From the NCBI GenBank assembly GCA_963942565.1, contig OZ012684.1:67470614-67534613 (forward strand): a stretch of DNA of 64,000 nucleotides, given 5' to 3'. Shown here piece by piece: positions 24,444 through 36,169 of the stretch. Position 1 is the stretch's first letter. Every line of letters begins with the position of its first letter. This stretch comes from Maea johnstoni (lineage: Eukaryota > Annelida > Polychaeta > Spionida > Magelonidae). The notes under the pieces are model-generated. The model ran no database searches, was not told the DNA's origin, and saw nothing but the letters and a program-made list of their open reading frames with translations. Both the position numbers and the translations under genes were made by a program.

Positions 24444-24503
24444 GGGAGGGATGAACCTTCATGATTCACACCAATTTTCCCAAATTCTAAGAATAACTTT
24501 CCT

Positions 24504-24696
24504 AGTAATGGTCTTTGGATACAAATCCCAAAATTGCATGGTTTCAATCGATGTGTACAGAATATAGTGGTGACATGTATGCAGAAAAGTTGAAAGATAC
24601 TGTTAAAACCCCTTTTTGGAGAAGTGTCTTGAAGTCAGTATTGTATATAATTCAATATTTTAGACCTAATAAAAGTGGCAAGTATAGCATATTGAC
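24504..24696 (+). mobile_element. LINE2 fossil, left part
   Basis: Closely matches 37142-37270 (CTAGTAATGGTCTTTGGATA, then ATGCAGAAAAGTTGAAAGATA and GTATATAATTCAA). It is the C-terminal portion of a Tx1-like LINE ORF2. It ends at AGTATAGCATATTGAC, which is repeated after LINE A, so LINE A inserted into this fossil. Confidence 0.7.
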
Positions 24697-25591
24697 GTTT
24701 TAATGTAATCACATACTTATATGCTTTTGTTTGCACTGTATGGAGATGAAGTGTCTGATCTTGCCGCATCACTTTGGTATATAACATAAATCCCTAAATT
24801 CCCAACCATTAGTATCACCATCTACCTTTACATTCTATCGAAGCCTGATTAGTTGAGAGATCTCACTAAAAATTATTTTTGGCTGCAAATTAACAGTACT
24901 GTTAGTTGCCGACAAATATCAATAATCTTTTTCTTCTTTTTTCTCAGACTAAAAATAGAAGCAATATATTGCGGAGGTTATTGCGGCAAGATGACTGACA
25001 CCTTACTTCCATGTATGTTATGTTCCCCTGGTATGCCAGTGTCATGGTTACTCAACTATTCCACATGTTATATGGTTTTGTGTCCACATTGGGACTATTA
25101 TATACTCTTAGTAAGGGTTTCCTTTAGATTTACCGGGTAAAAGGCTACCTTACATAATACCTCTTGTAGCTTTGAGGCAATAAGGTACAATATAACTGTC
25201 AACACCCTTAGCATCATAATATTTTTACTTTTTGTTACTTATTACATATTCCTGTGTTAATGGCGCTTACCAGGAGTATGTCTTCAAATACCCTTACCCC
25301 AGCCGGGGAAATTACACTGTTTATTTCCTTATCAAATATAATGTAACCACAATTCTAACAAAACCCTGCACATGTCGTATGACAACACAGGCCTATTTTC
25401 TTTTTTTTTTCCTCTACTTTGTTTTTCCAAAAGCTGCAACAGTGAGCATAACTACTTCCTTGTGAGGGCAAGTACACTGAATTTCGTGTTGTCAAGATAA
25501 CAGTATTGCTCAATAAAATAAGCTACCAATATATATTTCTATCATCAACCCTATACAGGGCAATTCAGTACCAGATGGTTACACCAGTCAT

Positions 25592-25815
25592 TATTTGAAT
25601 GTTGACTTTTTTTGTTCTCTACACAAGGTGTGGATGACCTTCTTGCCAGTTGGCAGAAGGTAATGTTGACTTTTTTTGGTATTCTTCACAAGGTGTGGGT
25701 GACCTTCTTGCCAGTTGGCAGAAGATTAATGTATATTGTTTCATTATTTATTTTTGGTGCTCGCTACAACAAATTGATGACTTTCTTGCTAGGACAGCAG
25801 AAATCAGTTGTACAC
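25592..25815 (+). repeat. 5'-UTR tandem repeats of LINE A
   Basis: Two near copies of a ~65-bp unit (TGTTGACTTTTTTTG, then CACAAGGTGTGG and CTTCTTGCCAGTTGGCAGAA) plus a degenerate third. Tandem repeats in the 5' region are common promoters or enhancers in LINEs. Confidence 0.75.
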
Positions 25816-26211
25816 CGTCCAACAAAAACAACTTTGTACACCTTTTTCTTTGAATACATGGAGAGTACATAGAAATATAAGAATTTGTTCTCTTATTTTT
25901 CTCAGCTTGACTTAACAGCGTACAATAACATGCAACTTTAAAATAATAAATTGTTAACTTAATTAAACATTGAGCTCGACTACCAAACATTTTTTTTCTT
26001 TTTCTCTTTCTCGCACTCTATCCAGATTGTGACATGACCTGCCACTTAGAGGAATACTGTCTCATGTACTCATCTCCTATTTACTTGACATCAAGGAGCC
26101 GGAGACTAGAGATGTGTTTTCTTCTAACCATCCACATATTACTTATAATTTCTATTTTCAATGTGTCTCATGTCAGTGTTGTGATGCAGTACCATACCGA
26201 GCTCCGGGATA

Positions 26212-29200
26212 ATGGGTAGTGAAAGGTTAAAGCTCATCTCCGCCAATGTTCGTGGTCTTAGGCAATACTACAAACGTATTGATTTTTTTGAATATTGCAA
26301 GGGTCTGAAACCGGACATTATCTGCCTTCAAGAAACCCATTTAACAAAAAAAGACCACAATATTTTATTAAAAGAATGGAATATAGAATACATTTTGGCG
26401 GGGGAGTCCACCAACAGTAGAGGGGTGGCCATTCTGCTTAATAAAACCTTTGAATACAGTATAGTCAAAAGTAACAGAGACCCAGAGGGAAGATATATCA
26501 TATTAGAACTCGATATTACTAATCTGGGAAAGTTTTTTATTATCAATCTCTATGGGCCCAACAGGTGATCCTTCATGCTTTGCCGGCCTATTCAACAAAG
26601 TACGAAAAATCTCAAATGATAACGAAATCTGGGTCGGGGACTGGAATGTCGCATTGTCTACTCTGGATAATCACAATTACATAAAGCAAAGGAATCCCAA
26701 CTCAAACAAGAAAATTAATGACTTTATTAATAATAATAATATGATAGATATTTGGCGCATCCAGAATTCAGATAGGAAAAGATTTACCTGGAGAACAGCT
26801 AGGCCTTGCAAATGTTCTCGACTGGATTATTTTTTAGTTTCAGAGAATATCCTATCATTAAATCCTACTTCGGAGATTCATAATGCCTATCGTAGTAATC
26901 ATAATATTATTGAACTTTCTATTCTCAAATCCACTCAAAAAAGAGGAAAGGGTCTGTGGAAAATGAATAATGCATTGTTAGAAAATAGAGACTTTGTGCA
27001 GATGATTCGGGATGAAATCAACCTTGTTAAAGCAACATATGCCCTCCCAATATACAGTGAGGATTTCATTATGACTGATAATGGTGAATTTTTAGAACTT
27101 ATGATCTCTGACACTCTTTTCCTCGAAACTCTTCTCTGTCAACTCAGAGGCCAGATAATAAAATTCTCTAAGAATATCAAAAGAGAGGAAAGGAGAGAAG
27201 AAGATACTCTCACATCTGAAATCAAAAGTTTACAGGAATCCATTGATTCTGGAAACAATAATACAAACAATTTAAATTCTCTAATAGAACTTTCTCTGAA
27301 TTTAGAGAATTTGAGAGAAAAGTCCACCAAAGGAACCACTATCAAATCACGTGCGAATATCATTGATAATTGGGAGAAACCCTCAAAATACTTTCTGAAC
27401 CTTGAGAAACGCAACTATACGAATAAGAATATTCCTTCACTGACTAAAGATGGAAAGGAAATAACATGTAGCAAAGATATTCTGACAATGCAAAAAGATT
27501 TTTATCAGGACCTATACTCTTCCAAACATACCATTCCTCTAGACAATTCAAGATATAATCATCTCTTGGCAAGTCTTCCCAAAAATTTGGGAACATAAGA
27601 AAGCAGAACTCGATCAACCATACTCAAAAGATGAACTAATATCAGTAATCAAATCCAGTAAATTAAATAAAGCCCCCGGCCCGGATGGCTATTCCAATGA
27701 GTTTTTTAAATACTTCTTACAAGAACTTAATGAATGGTTATTCCGATACTTTAATGAAGCAATATCAAATGAGGAATTTTCCAGGAATTCATTAGCAGGT
27801 ATCATAACATGCATACCAAAGCAAGGCAAACTTAGGAATGATCTGAAAAACTGGCGCCCTCTCACTCTTCTCAATACACTATACAATTTTTTTTTCTTCA
27901 ATGGTGTCTAATAGGCTTAAAACAGTGCTTCCATAAATAATAAATGAGGATCAGACCGGATTTATTTCAGGCCGTTTCATTGGTGAAAACACCCGAATGG
28001 TGTATGACACCATAGAATATTGCGAATCCACCAATTCAAAAGGTCTTTTAATAATACTCGATTTTTCCAAAGCATTCGACACCATTGAATGGGATTTTAT
28101 TAAGGATGTCTTACATTTATTCAACTTTGGGAAAGAATTTACACAAATGATCCATCTCTTTCAAAAAAACACAACTTCTATGGTAGAGCAAAATGGGCAT
28201 CTCTCAGAACAAATTACATTGGCTCGGGGCTGTAGACAGGGGGACCCCCTTTCGCCTTATGTCTTTGTCTTATGCGCGGAGATACTTTCCCAAGTTATCA
28301 GGGAGTTCGGTGGTATAAAAGGCATCAAGGTACACGGTGAAGAATTTAAATCTACACAATATGCTGACGACACTACTCTCATGGTATCTGAAGATCTTGA
28401 GAGGGTACGTAATGTTATCAATGTTCTGCGATGGTTTAAGACAGTCTCAGGTCTTGAGACTAATAATGAAAAAACTAAAGTCGTTAAGATTGGCGCCTCA
28501 AGAGGCAGCAGCGTTTCTTGGCAGGGGAAATTCGGTTTTAAATGGACAACAACTTTTGAAATATTAGGAATCCATTACGACATTACAAAAATGGGGGAAA
28601 TCACAGATTTAAATATTTACAGAAAAATGGGAGAAATTTGTGCACTTATAAGAGTTTGGGGTTCGAGAAATCTAACCCCTTACGGTAAGGTCAGTATAAT
28701 TAAATCACTCTTAATGTCCAAAATCACCCACATGCTGCTGTCTCTTCCGAGCCCCAGTGTTATCTGTTTAAAGGAATTGTATAATACCTTTTCTAGCTTT
28801 CTATGGTCTGGCAAACCTCCAAAATGGAGAAAAGAGAATGGAGAAATACACCATGGCGGCCTAAAACTTCACATTTCTTTATTTGACCAAACGTTAAAGT
28901 TAAGCTGGCTCCGACGATATCTCTCATCAAATGGCAAATGGACAATCATCCCGTCCAATATAGAATTAAACGATGCTTTCAAATATGGTCCATACTTAGA
29001 GCGAATTATCATTACAACAAGCAATAAATTCTGGGTCGACGTTATTATGCCACACAAATGCTATGGCAGTCCAAAGCAGTCTCTGACAGAGAAGTTATAT
29101 GCAATACCCCACTTTGGTTACATGACTCATTTAAACTTCCGATTAAGCGAGAATGGAATGACAAAGGTATCAATTCGATAGCAGATTTTCTCGGCCCAAC

Positions 29201-29763
29201 AAAAACAACTTTAACTATGAAAGAGTTCACTGAGTATCATGGAGTTAAAACCAATTTCCATGAATACAATGGTATCTGCTTCAAGATTTAAAAAATTCTT
29301 GAATGGAAAGAGGTTCCATTAAGATTTGAGACTTTACCCAGAAATAGCACATTAAATATGCTTGTTAACTTAAATACTAAGGGTTGTTCCAGATTATACT
29401 CAAAGGTGAAAAACTCTGATACTCATGTTCTGGATACGCTTGTCGAAAAATGGGCGGAAAACACAGAGATTGATACGGATGCCATAAGTATGAGTCGTTC
29501 ATTCCATAAACACCATTTAAATTATAAGGACACGTATAGTAATTGGAGACCTCGAAAATGCTCTTGCAATTAATACAATTATATTGCATACAAAAAAGGT
29601 GATTTACAATGCAAAGAAGAAAGAACAAATACCACATATCTTGAATGTAAAGCACGAGGTCAAAAACTTTTATTATCAAGAAAAATACCGTCAATACATC
29701 AAGGGCAGAAATAAGCTATTTGACAAACAGTACAATATTTTGACTGTATATTACAATACATAG
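26212..29763 (+). pseudogene. LINE A ORF2: endonuclease plus reverse transcriptase, broken
   Basis: AP endonuclease: LKLISANVRGLR, DIICLQETHL, VGDWNVA, RLDYFLVS. The final SDH is YRSNH, with the catalytic Asp replaced. Reverse transcriptase: NKAPGPDGYSNEFF, WRPLTLLN, GFISGRFIGENTR, LDFSKAFDTIEW, GCRQGDPLSPYVF, and the catalytic YADD in TQYADDTTL. The frame changes between about 26540 and 26570, near 27595 and again near 27900, with stops around 27905-27935. About 200 bp are deleted near 29540, removing the CCHC knuckle present in LINE B. The C-terminus FYYQEKYRQYIKGRN matches LINE B. The element is dead. Confidence 0.93.
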
Positions 29764-29893
29764 CATTCAACTATTTGTATTACATTGTGTAACAAGCTGT
29801 ACCCCACTGTCAACAGCGTTACTTATTGACATGACACATATTGCATAAAAAAAATTTGAAAAAAAAAAAAAAAAAAAAGTATAGCATATTGAC

Positions 29894-30208
29894 TACTATC
29901 ATGAATAAATGGAAAAAGAAGACATGACAAATGTTCACATGATGAAATTGAAAAGGCTTTTATCATAAATCATCAATCCAATGTAAATATGTACATGCTT
30001 TTCATTTAATTCAGATTTCGCCATTACAGGGTTGCCAAAACATATAAATTATGTAAGATCAAAATCACACAAACTGAAAGTTGTGCCTATTGTAATCATC
30101 AACAAAAGACAATGCAACATCTTCTGTATGATTGTGAAAAATTGGTCAAAATATGAGAAATACTGAAAAGTGGATTAGAAGAATTGGCTCTGCAAATTAT
30201 AGAAAAAC
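29894..30208 (+). mobile_element. LINE2 fossil, right part
   Basis: Continuation of the fossil at 24504-24696 after LINE A. A C-x2-C knuckle context is readable (CAYCNHQQKTMQHLLYDC), followed by a segment similar to 37819-37850. It is truncated at the junction with the foldback element at about 30209. Confidence 0.65.
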
Positions 30209-30806
30209 TCTGCTTGAGCTGACCTCAAATCAAACACGGTTTCAATTTTACAGTGTTTTATCTCAAATGAGGTTTTCTTGATCAATAAAGGTTCATTTGA
30301 TTTACAAGTACCATACATGTCTGCTAAATATACTAGGCTAGGGCAACTGAAAGCCAAATTTGGAGTTCCTGCAAGAGAAAACCTTACAGCACGCGATTTT
30401 GGTGGAAATTTTACTTACGAAAGTAGGTCAATATGTCTGTCCATTGTAACCTGATTGTGACCTACTTTCATGGGTAAAAATTTCCGCCAAAATCGCGTGC
30501 TGTAAGGTATTCTCTTGCATGAACTCCAAATTCGGCTTTCAGTTGCCCTAGCCTAGTATATTTAGCAGACATGTATGGTATTTTTAAATCAAATGAACCT
30601 TTATTGATCAAGAAAACCTCATTTGAGGTAAAACACTGTAAAATTGAAACCGTGTTTGATTTGAGGTCAGCTCAAGCATGTAAGTTAAAGAAAACTTATA
30701 TTTGAAACACCAAGACCTCAGGGATTAGATATCTATTGTTAGAAAGGGTACAGGAGTGCTAAACTAGGAGTTGTCTTATTCTGAGTGTGTCACCAGCATC
30801 ACAGCC
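30209..30806. mobile_element. TTAA foldback element, left-truncated
   Basis: Arms of about 220 bp (30211-30432 and 30456-30678) are near-perfect complements around a short centre, followed by a right tail ending TCACCAGCATCACAGCC and TTAA. It is the same family as the complete copy at 39841-40475, whose left terminal ~130 bp are missing here. No coding capacity. Confidence 0.85.
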
Positions 30807-30810
30807 TTAA

Positions 30811-30916
30811 ACAGCATTATACTTCTTGTATGAAGGTAGGCACTGGTGGGAACTTGGCTTTAAGTAGTGAATAAATACCAGCAGAACCTATTTGGTCCTC
30901 TGTTTTATCCATGGTG
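30811..30916. mobile_element. Right-end fragment of the Kolobok element family
   Basis: Ends ATCCATGGTGGAATTGTCCT followed by TTAA, matching the right end of 7991-9574. The rest of the element is missing, apparently replaced by the foldback element, which itself ends at TTAA. Confidence 0.65.
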
Positions 30917-30917
30917 G

Positions 30918-31320
30918 AATTGTCCTTTAAAACACGTTAAAATGGTTATGAGAGATCTATTTCTGATCGAAAAGTACTGGGCAGAAACTGATGAGAAACA
31001 ACCTTCATTTTCTGGGGTCTGGCACCCAGTATACACAGAATATCTCAATTTTGGATCGTAACTTTGCAAAGTCATATCTTCTCTGCGAAGAATTCTTATT
31101 GCTACTCATATATATTTTGTATTGTACGCAACTGTCTCCTTAATATCATTATTTTGTATGAGTATTACACCTGAATTCCTTTCTGTTGATGTGTCGGTCT
31201 AAAACACTTGCTTTTGATTGCAAAAGCTTGCCTTTATGATCATGCATATATTGCTTATACCCCTTGCATCCATTTTGGATGAGCTTTGACAATAAAAAAT
31301 GATTTCAAACTCAAGATATT
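30918..31320 (+). mobile_element. LINE2 3' end (C-terminus and tail), first copy
   Basis: Reads VKMVMRDLFLIEKYWAETDE, then KQPSFSGVWHPVY and a stop, then a 3' tail ending TTGACAATAAAAAATGATTT. Unit 4 has the matching stretch (37970-38590). Confidence 0.75.
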
Positions 31321-31389
31321 ATCAACCATTAAATTGATAATGTATACAAATAGAAACAATGTGGCAAATTTAAATACATGTATTAGGTA

Positions 31390-31745
31390 AATTAAATACT
31401 CATTAAAGGACCCCTTCCTTATAGAGAAATATTGGGCAGAAAGAAATGACAAACTTCCAGATTTCCTAGGAACATGGCACCCAGTCTAGGCAGAACTGTC
31501 AAATCTTGCAGACTGATCCAGCTTATAAACATATTCTCCGGATCATTCATATTAACTTTTTATAAAAATGACAGGAGCTATTCAGGCCAACTGTAAAATA
31601 TACAGTGCTTATTATTGCAAAGGTTTAGTGCTAAACACATATATAAATACTGTCTGCATGTACTATTGATATATGCCAACATGCTTTAATTTTGTTTCAA
31701 TGTCCCTCATGGACTTGCTTGACAATAAAATTATTTCCAAACTTT
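31390..31745 (+). mobile_element. LINE2-related 3' end, second copy
   Basis: A second, diverged tail directly after the first (similar to LIEKYWAE, then GTWHPV), ending in TTGACAATAAAATTATTTCC. The same two-tail order occurs in unit 4 (38655-38850), so the arrangement predates the unit 3/4 duplication. Confidence 0.65.
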
Positions 31746-32127
31746 GAAAAAGTAGCCTCAGCATTAGCATTAGAAAGGGTTTATGGCTAGCCTTGTAAAT
31801 TGTTAAAGTAATAGTGAGGTTTGATAATTCATTTTACTTAAAGTGTAGTAAATTCCCTTGAAATTGAATAGTTTAACTAGAATAATCAAGTGATTTAATA
31901 TAATTCATTATAATGCCAATTATTCCAGTTCTAGATTTTAATTAATTATCAGTAACTTACACAAAGCATACCAGACTTTCTGTTTCTAATTGTCTTGTAC
32001 AATCATGTACTTTTCTGTTTAGTTTAGTTAAATGCATTTCTATCTTAAGACCCTTTGCCTGATTCATTGAGAAATCTTGTAAGGCCATTAACAGCTACTA
32101 TCACATCACAGAACAGCTACTATCACA

Positions 32128-32870
32128 TCACAGTTTTGAATGATACCCTGGGTACATTTCTATTGTGAAAAAGCAAATAGATTTCTCTTCCTTTTCAATC
32201 TGGAAATATAACAATAGGGGATTGCTAGCATCTTCCCAGGTGTGTATAATAAGCTCTTCACCTGCCCTGCTTTCTCCTGAATTCTGAGTGGTCAGACTCT
32301 TAGCTCGGTATAATAGAAAATTATCTTTTATCCCAGAGTAGAATCCTGCTGCTGTAGCTGTTTCTGCACAGTCTACACAATAACGCATATACTTGGAATG
32401 CCTGACATGGAGATAGGAGTCTGTATCACTAAAAGCAGTCTTCATCTTGTAACTGAAGAAAACATGCTCTGGTTTAGCCACCTTTTTCACCGCTTGACTT
32501 GGGTTTTGGGGCTTGGTGAAAGCTGCATATTTCTCCCGAAACCAGCTTGGAAATGGAACCGGTCTCCTTGATTCCTCGTTGACACATACAAACACTGAAC
32601 GTTCTGTGGCTAGGACCTTGCCATCTTCATTTTGTATCTCGCCTTTCCAAGCTTGAGACGTGTACCCTACATAGTCTAACACTCCTATTATTTTGACAGG
32701 TAGAATTTTAAGAAAGTTGGCACTAGTCTGCTGGTGAAACGCTGGGAATATTTCGATCTTTTCCCAAACTGCCATAAACAAACTATGCACATCTCTTTCA
32801 TTTGCAACATCTAGAGCAGTAATTAGGCACTCTTCAAATAAAGCTGCAGTGCTCCACAATGAGAAGTTAC
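32128..32870 (-). CDS. Double-hotdog thioesterase-like protein, copy 3 (terminal exon)
   Basis: The exon follows a GAAATTCCAG acceptor (AG at 32871-32872) and is open to the stop, ending EMYPGYHSKL. Two hotdog halves are present: FSLWSTAALFEE onward, then FFSYKMKTAFSD onward. The first half has a rearranged short segment (ECLITALDVANERDVHSLF), two residues shorter than copies 1 and 2. The second-half motif reads D-T-D-S-Y-L-H-V-R, so both Asn of N-x-H-x-N are replaced while the His remains. This argues for altered or lost catalysis if those residues matter as in acyl-ACP thioesterases. The frame could run 20 codons further upstream to an ATG (MKLTMVGICAY), but that reads through the intron repeat, so splicing is preferred. 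Confidence 0.78.
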
Positions 32871-32872
32871 CT

Positions 32873-33110
32873 GGAATTTCAAAGAAGAATATTGAATAAG
32901 CACATATTCCAACCATTGTTAGTTTCACTGCTTACTCCAGACATACCTTGTTAATCAAATAACCATACATTGCATCCATCGTTGGTTTCACGGCTTATTC
33001 TAGACATCTCTTTATACTTATATTTCTATAATAGTTCACTGTTGTCTGTTTCATTGTTTCTTCTAGACATATCTCAATAATTGTAAAGTACATTTAGTTT
33101 AGGTTTGGAT
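32873..33110 (-). repeat. Intron repeat array of copy 3
   Basis: About three degenerate copies of the 63-bp intron unit (GGTTTCACGGCTTATTCTAG core). Confidence 0.75.
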
Positions 33111-34870
33111 TTCAAAGGGAAATAATAGAAGCAAAAACAAAAGAGGGAGAGGTAAAACTGAATAATTCACGCTGATCTTCTCAAACTATAACAAGAGAGA
33201 ACGACGCCGGGCGTCCGTAAGAGAGGTTTAAACTCTGGTTAAATAGTTTTTTTTGTTGTGGCAATTGGTTGAGCATCCTAAGCTGTAGCAATAGCTACAT
33301 TGTGTGTGTGCCTGCAGCAAGCCCTACTTGTTTGTGTCAATAATAAATAAGTCATGATTGAGGCAGCTTTTGGACCTAAACTCTCGCTGAAAAGTTATCA
33401 GGAAATTGCTGTTTTGGACATGTATTACTGAAATACTGGCTCAGACCCTGCATCTGGGCAAGTGGAAATCATTACTTATTTGCCTTTCCTGCAAGTTGAA
33501 ATTCCAAAATCCTATTATGATGAAATTAGTAAGTACACAACATGCATACATGTATGGAATTTATTTAGTTTTACAGAGAGAGTGAGAACTGAAAATATGA
33601 CTATACCCTTGAACATTGTTCTATCATCGATTTGCTTTATCAAGATTTAAAAGCGGCCTCAACCTCAGGCAAGTTGAATTTTTTCCAGGACAGGTAGTAT
33701 CTAGTATTGACTTGCCAACATAGAACAGGTAATATTTTAGTATTGATCTAAGAACAAACATGTTGATCCCTGTATGCCTAGAAATCATCATTGAAGATGA
33801 GGGCCATGAGAGGTCAGAGGTTAAGGAAAGATGATCCAACTTCACTAAGTGATGTGTCTTAGCCCACCAGACCTTCATGAAATATTCAACTGCACTTACA
33901 AGGAATAGTAGAGCATTAGAGGCCAGCAGCTTACAGGCATGTAAATGGCATGATAAAACAGCAGATATTTCACACACTTCCCCTTCCATAAACCTTCATA
34001 AACAGGTAGTATTGAGACTAGAGGAATTGGTCAGAACAGGGATGGGAACAGGGGTTTAGCCAGGACAGGCAGTTTCAAATACGGCGTGTTTATATGGACA
34101 CATCTCATAACTCATAACCAGTATTCCATCAACCTCAAAACACAGACCGTGTTCATCAGGGTACTACACAGGGGAAAGGCAAAAGCAATGCACGGTGAAA
34201 CAAGCAGTGAGGCAATAATATATTTTAGCATATTGAGTAATAGAAAGCTGGGGAAAGTATATTCTGAATATAAAAAAATTGCTGTACGTACGTAATAATT
34301 TGGAGGGAAGGGGTTAACACAGTGCGAGAAAAGACACAGATCAAAGGAAAGGAAATCACCGGCACCCACTGAGTATACAAGAACATAAGATTAAGAATCA
34401 GCAATAAGGACTTAGCAGGGGTTTCAGCTAATGACCCTCCCAGCTTGTGTCTGAATATATAAGGAGGGAGCAATCCCCTTTCTCCCCATGAACTCTGAAT
34501 TAGCATAATTAGTCACTCAGAGTGTCTTTTCCACATTTGGACTAATCACACTGAATTGTCCAGATGCCTAATAGGAAAAAGAATAAAACAGGACGTTTCT
34601 TCTCACCAGATAGAAAGTACTTACTATGACCAACGTGGGCTTATGGAGATGGAAACTGTGGCTGAGCCACAAAAATCTGACATTTTGAGTAGCGACATTC
34701 TATATTGACCAGCCTAATTTGAACTGGAATTTTATACCAGTACACAGGAGCATCGCGGAAAACAGGCTCAACAAAGGTATGTTAATACAGTGAAACTTCA
34801 CTTGTACATTTTATCTTGTTATTGAGGCAATAACCACACAGTAAAAGTAGCGATTCTAGTATTCAGCCAG
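33111..34870. other. Distal block of unit 3, then spacer
   Basis: 33111-33190 matches the terminal block of units 1 and 2 (GGGAAATAATAGAAGC, then GAGGTAAAACTGAATAATTC). Beyond that, to 34870, I see no gene or recognisable element. The 121-codon minus frame at 33624-33989 has no domain or splice context, and GACAGGTAGTAT-like motifs recur within it. A lone TACAGTGAAACTTCACTTG at about 34784 resembles a pogo-type end without a partner. Confidence 0.55.
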
Positions 34871-34872
34871 TA

Positions 34873-35981
34873 CCGTAAATTCTCGGAAATCTCGGCTGCC
34901 CTAGGAAACTCGGCCAATATAATTAATTTACAAAATAATTACTGTGGAATCTCGCCCACCCTCAATCAATCCAAGGACACATTTCACAAAGTGTCGGCCA
35001 CCCAGTAAATTTCATTGATATAACAAAAAACATTTAGATTTCCAAAGTTTGCGATTGATTTAAGATTATAAACGATCATTTTTAGTGCCCCTATCCGCCA
35101 AAACACAATCGTAGCCCATTTCACGATCCGAGATAAAGTAAAAGTTATCAAATTGAGTTACATTTTACTGCCCTGTTTGTGATGCCGTGATCAATTTCCA
35201 GTTCCCATAACTTTATCTCGATGATACACATTCAGAAGTTTGTTTAGTTGTATTGTAAAGATAGCCGCGGGATCTCACCGATAACTGACAACAGTCAAGT
35301 TCGCCACAGTAACAGTTTCACTGTTGACAGCTGAGGTAATCAATTACACTGATAAGAACCGCCCACATGCCTGCTTAATCTGCTCTCATGCAATCACCAC
35401 GTAATCCCACAAGATTATATTCTTTTCTGGGGCCCTTATTCCATCTGATTATACATCATTACATGTAAAAGTACATCGCCAATTCAGCCGCATGGCGTCG
35501 TATTGTTAGCAACGGTGTTTCAACCAATTCACCAATATACATTATTCCTGCCATGTGCCTATATCTTCGCCGGTATATGCCGGCGCATGTCAATCTTTCG
35601 CCGTATGTGTGAAATAGCGAAGACAGCTATTTTGAAAGTCTGACTTTTAACCAAGTATAATTCAGTGCGTAATTGGCGTGCGGCACCAAGAATAAACAAG
35701 TAAACAACATATAAGGTAGGCAAATTTCTTTATTAGTATATATAGCAGAGGAATGACAAGTCAGGTAGGTGGACAATAAGGATTTTGTGAGGGAAAATTG
35801 TGTTCTTGTGTACAAAGTAAGCGCTCGATTTTCCATCTAGCTTTTGTTGCAATTGATAATATCGGCGAATTTCGGCCACAGTGTCTAAGCTTTGACCGCT
35901 ATTTTCGCAAAATTTCGGCCACCATCAGCCACTGAAAATTGTAATTAATAAAAAGTGTTCGATATTTGCGAGAATTTACGG
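34873..35981. mobile_element. DNA transposon-like element with CCGTAAATTCTCG ends, ~1.1 kb
   Basis: The left end CCGTAAATTCTCGGAAATCT and the right end (reverse-complemented CCGTAAATTCTCGCAAATAT) are inverted. TA precedes the left end, but CA follows the right, so a TA duplication is only suggested. The body carries recurring TCGGCC and CGGCCACC motifs near both ends, likely subterminal repeats. No transposase frame seen. Confidence 0.65.
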
Positions 35982-36169
35982 CATTACCCAAAGGAGGCTA
36001 CTAAATCATGCCATATATAGCACAGCTACTTTACCCTATTGGAATTTGAATTTTGTTTTTCGTCACATTTATGCCAATTGTGGCTAATTTACCCTATTGG
36101 GGCTACTAAAAGTTCAATATACAGCATAGATACTTTACTCTATGGGGGCTCCTAATACATGCCATAAAA

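Larger units (their letters stand above)
13477..24500. repeat. Segmental duplication unit 2
   Basis: Collinear with unit 1 (264-10960). It lacks all six insertions seen in unit 1 and has four of its own (about 17495-17731, 18666-19158, 19850-21736, 22496-24443). Homology resumes after the last insertion at GAGGGATGAACC and ends near 24500, where it abuts an old LINE fossil. The same terminal block appears, more diverged, at 33111-33190 behind copy 3. Stretches without listed features (13477-14570, 14840-15660, 17260-17490, 17735-18360, 19160-19840, 21745-22490) are noncoding as far as I can see. Confidence 0.9.
24697..29877 (+). mobile_element. LINE A, Tx1-like (L1 group) retrotransposon, 5.2 kb
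   Basis: Bounded by a 16-bp target duplication AGTATAGCATATTGAC (24681-24696 and 29878-29893) and ending in a poly-A run (29859-29877). It is therefore a full insertion with its own 5' region, not a random fragment. The 1.5 kb before the endonuclease holds no ORF1-like frame; it contains degenerate ~65-bp tandem repeats (25592-25815). The single coding region (26212-29763) is broken. It differs substantially from LINE B (50389-55382) while keeping the same organisation. Confidence 0.93.

Noticed and set aside
33624-33989. 121-codon minus-strand frame
   Set aside because: No domain, no conserved counterpart in another unit, no splice or start context.
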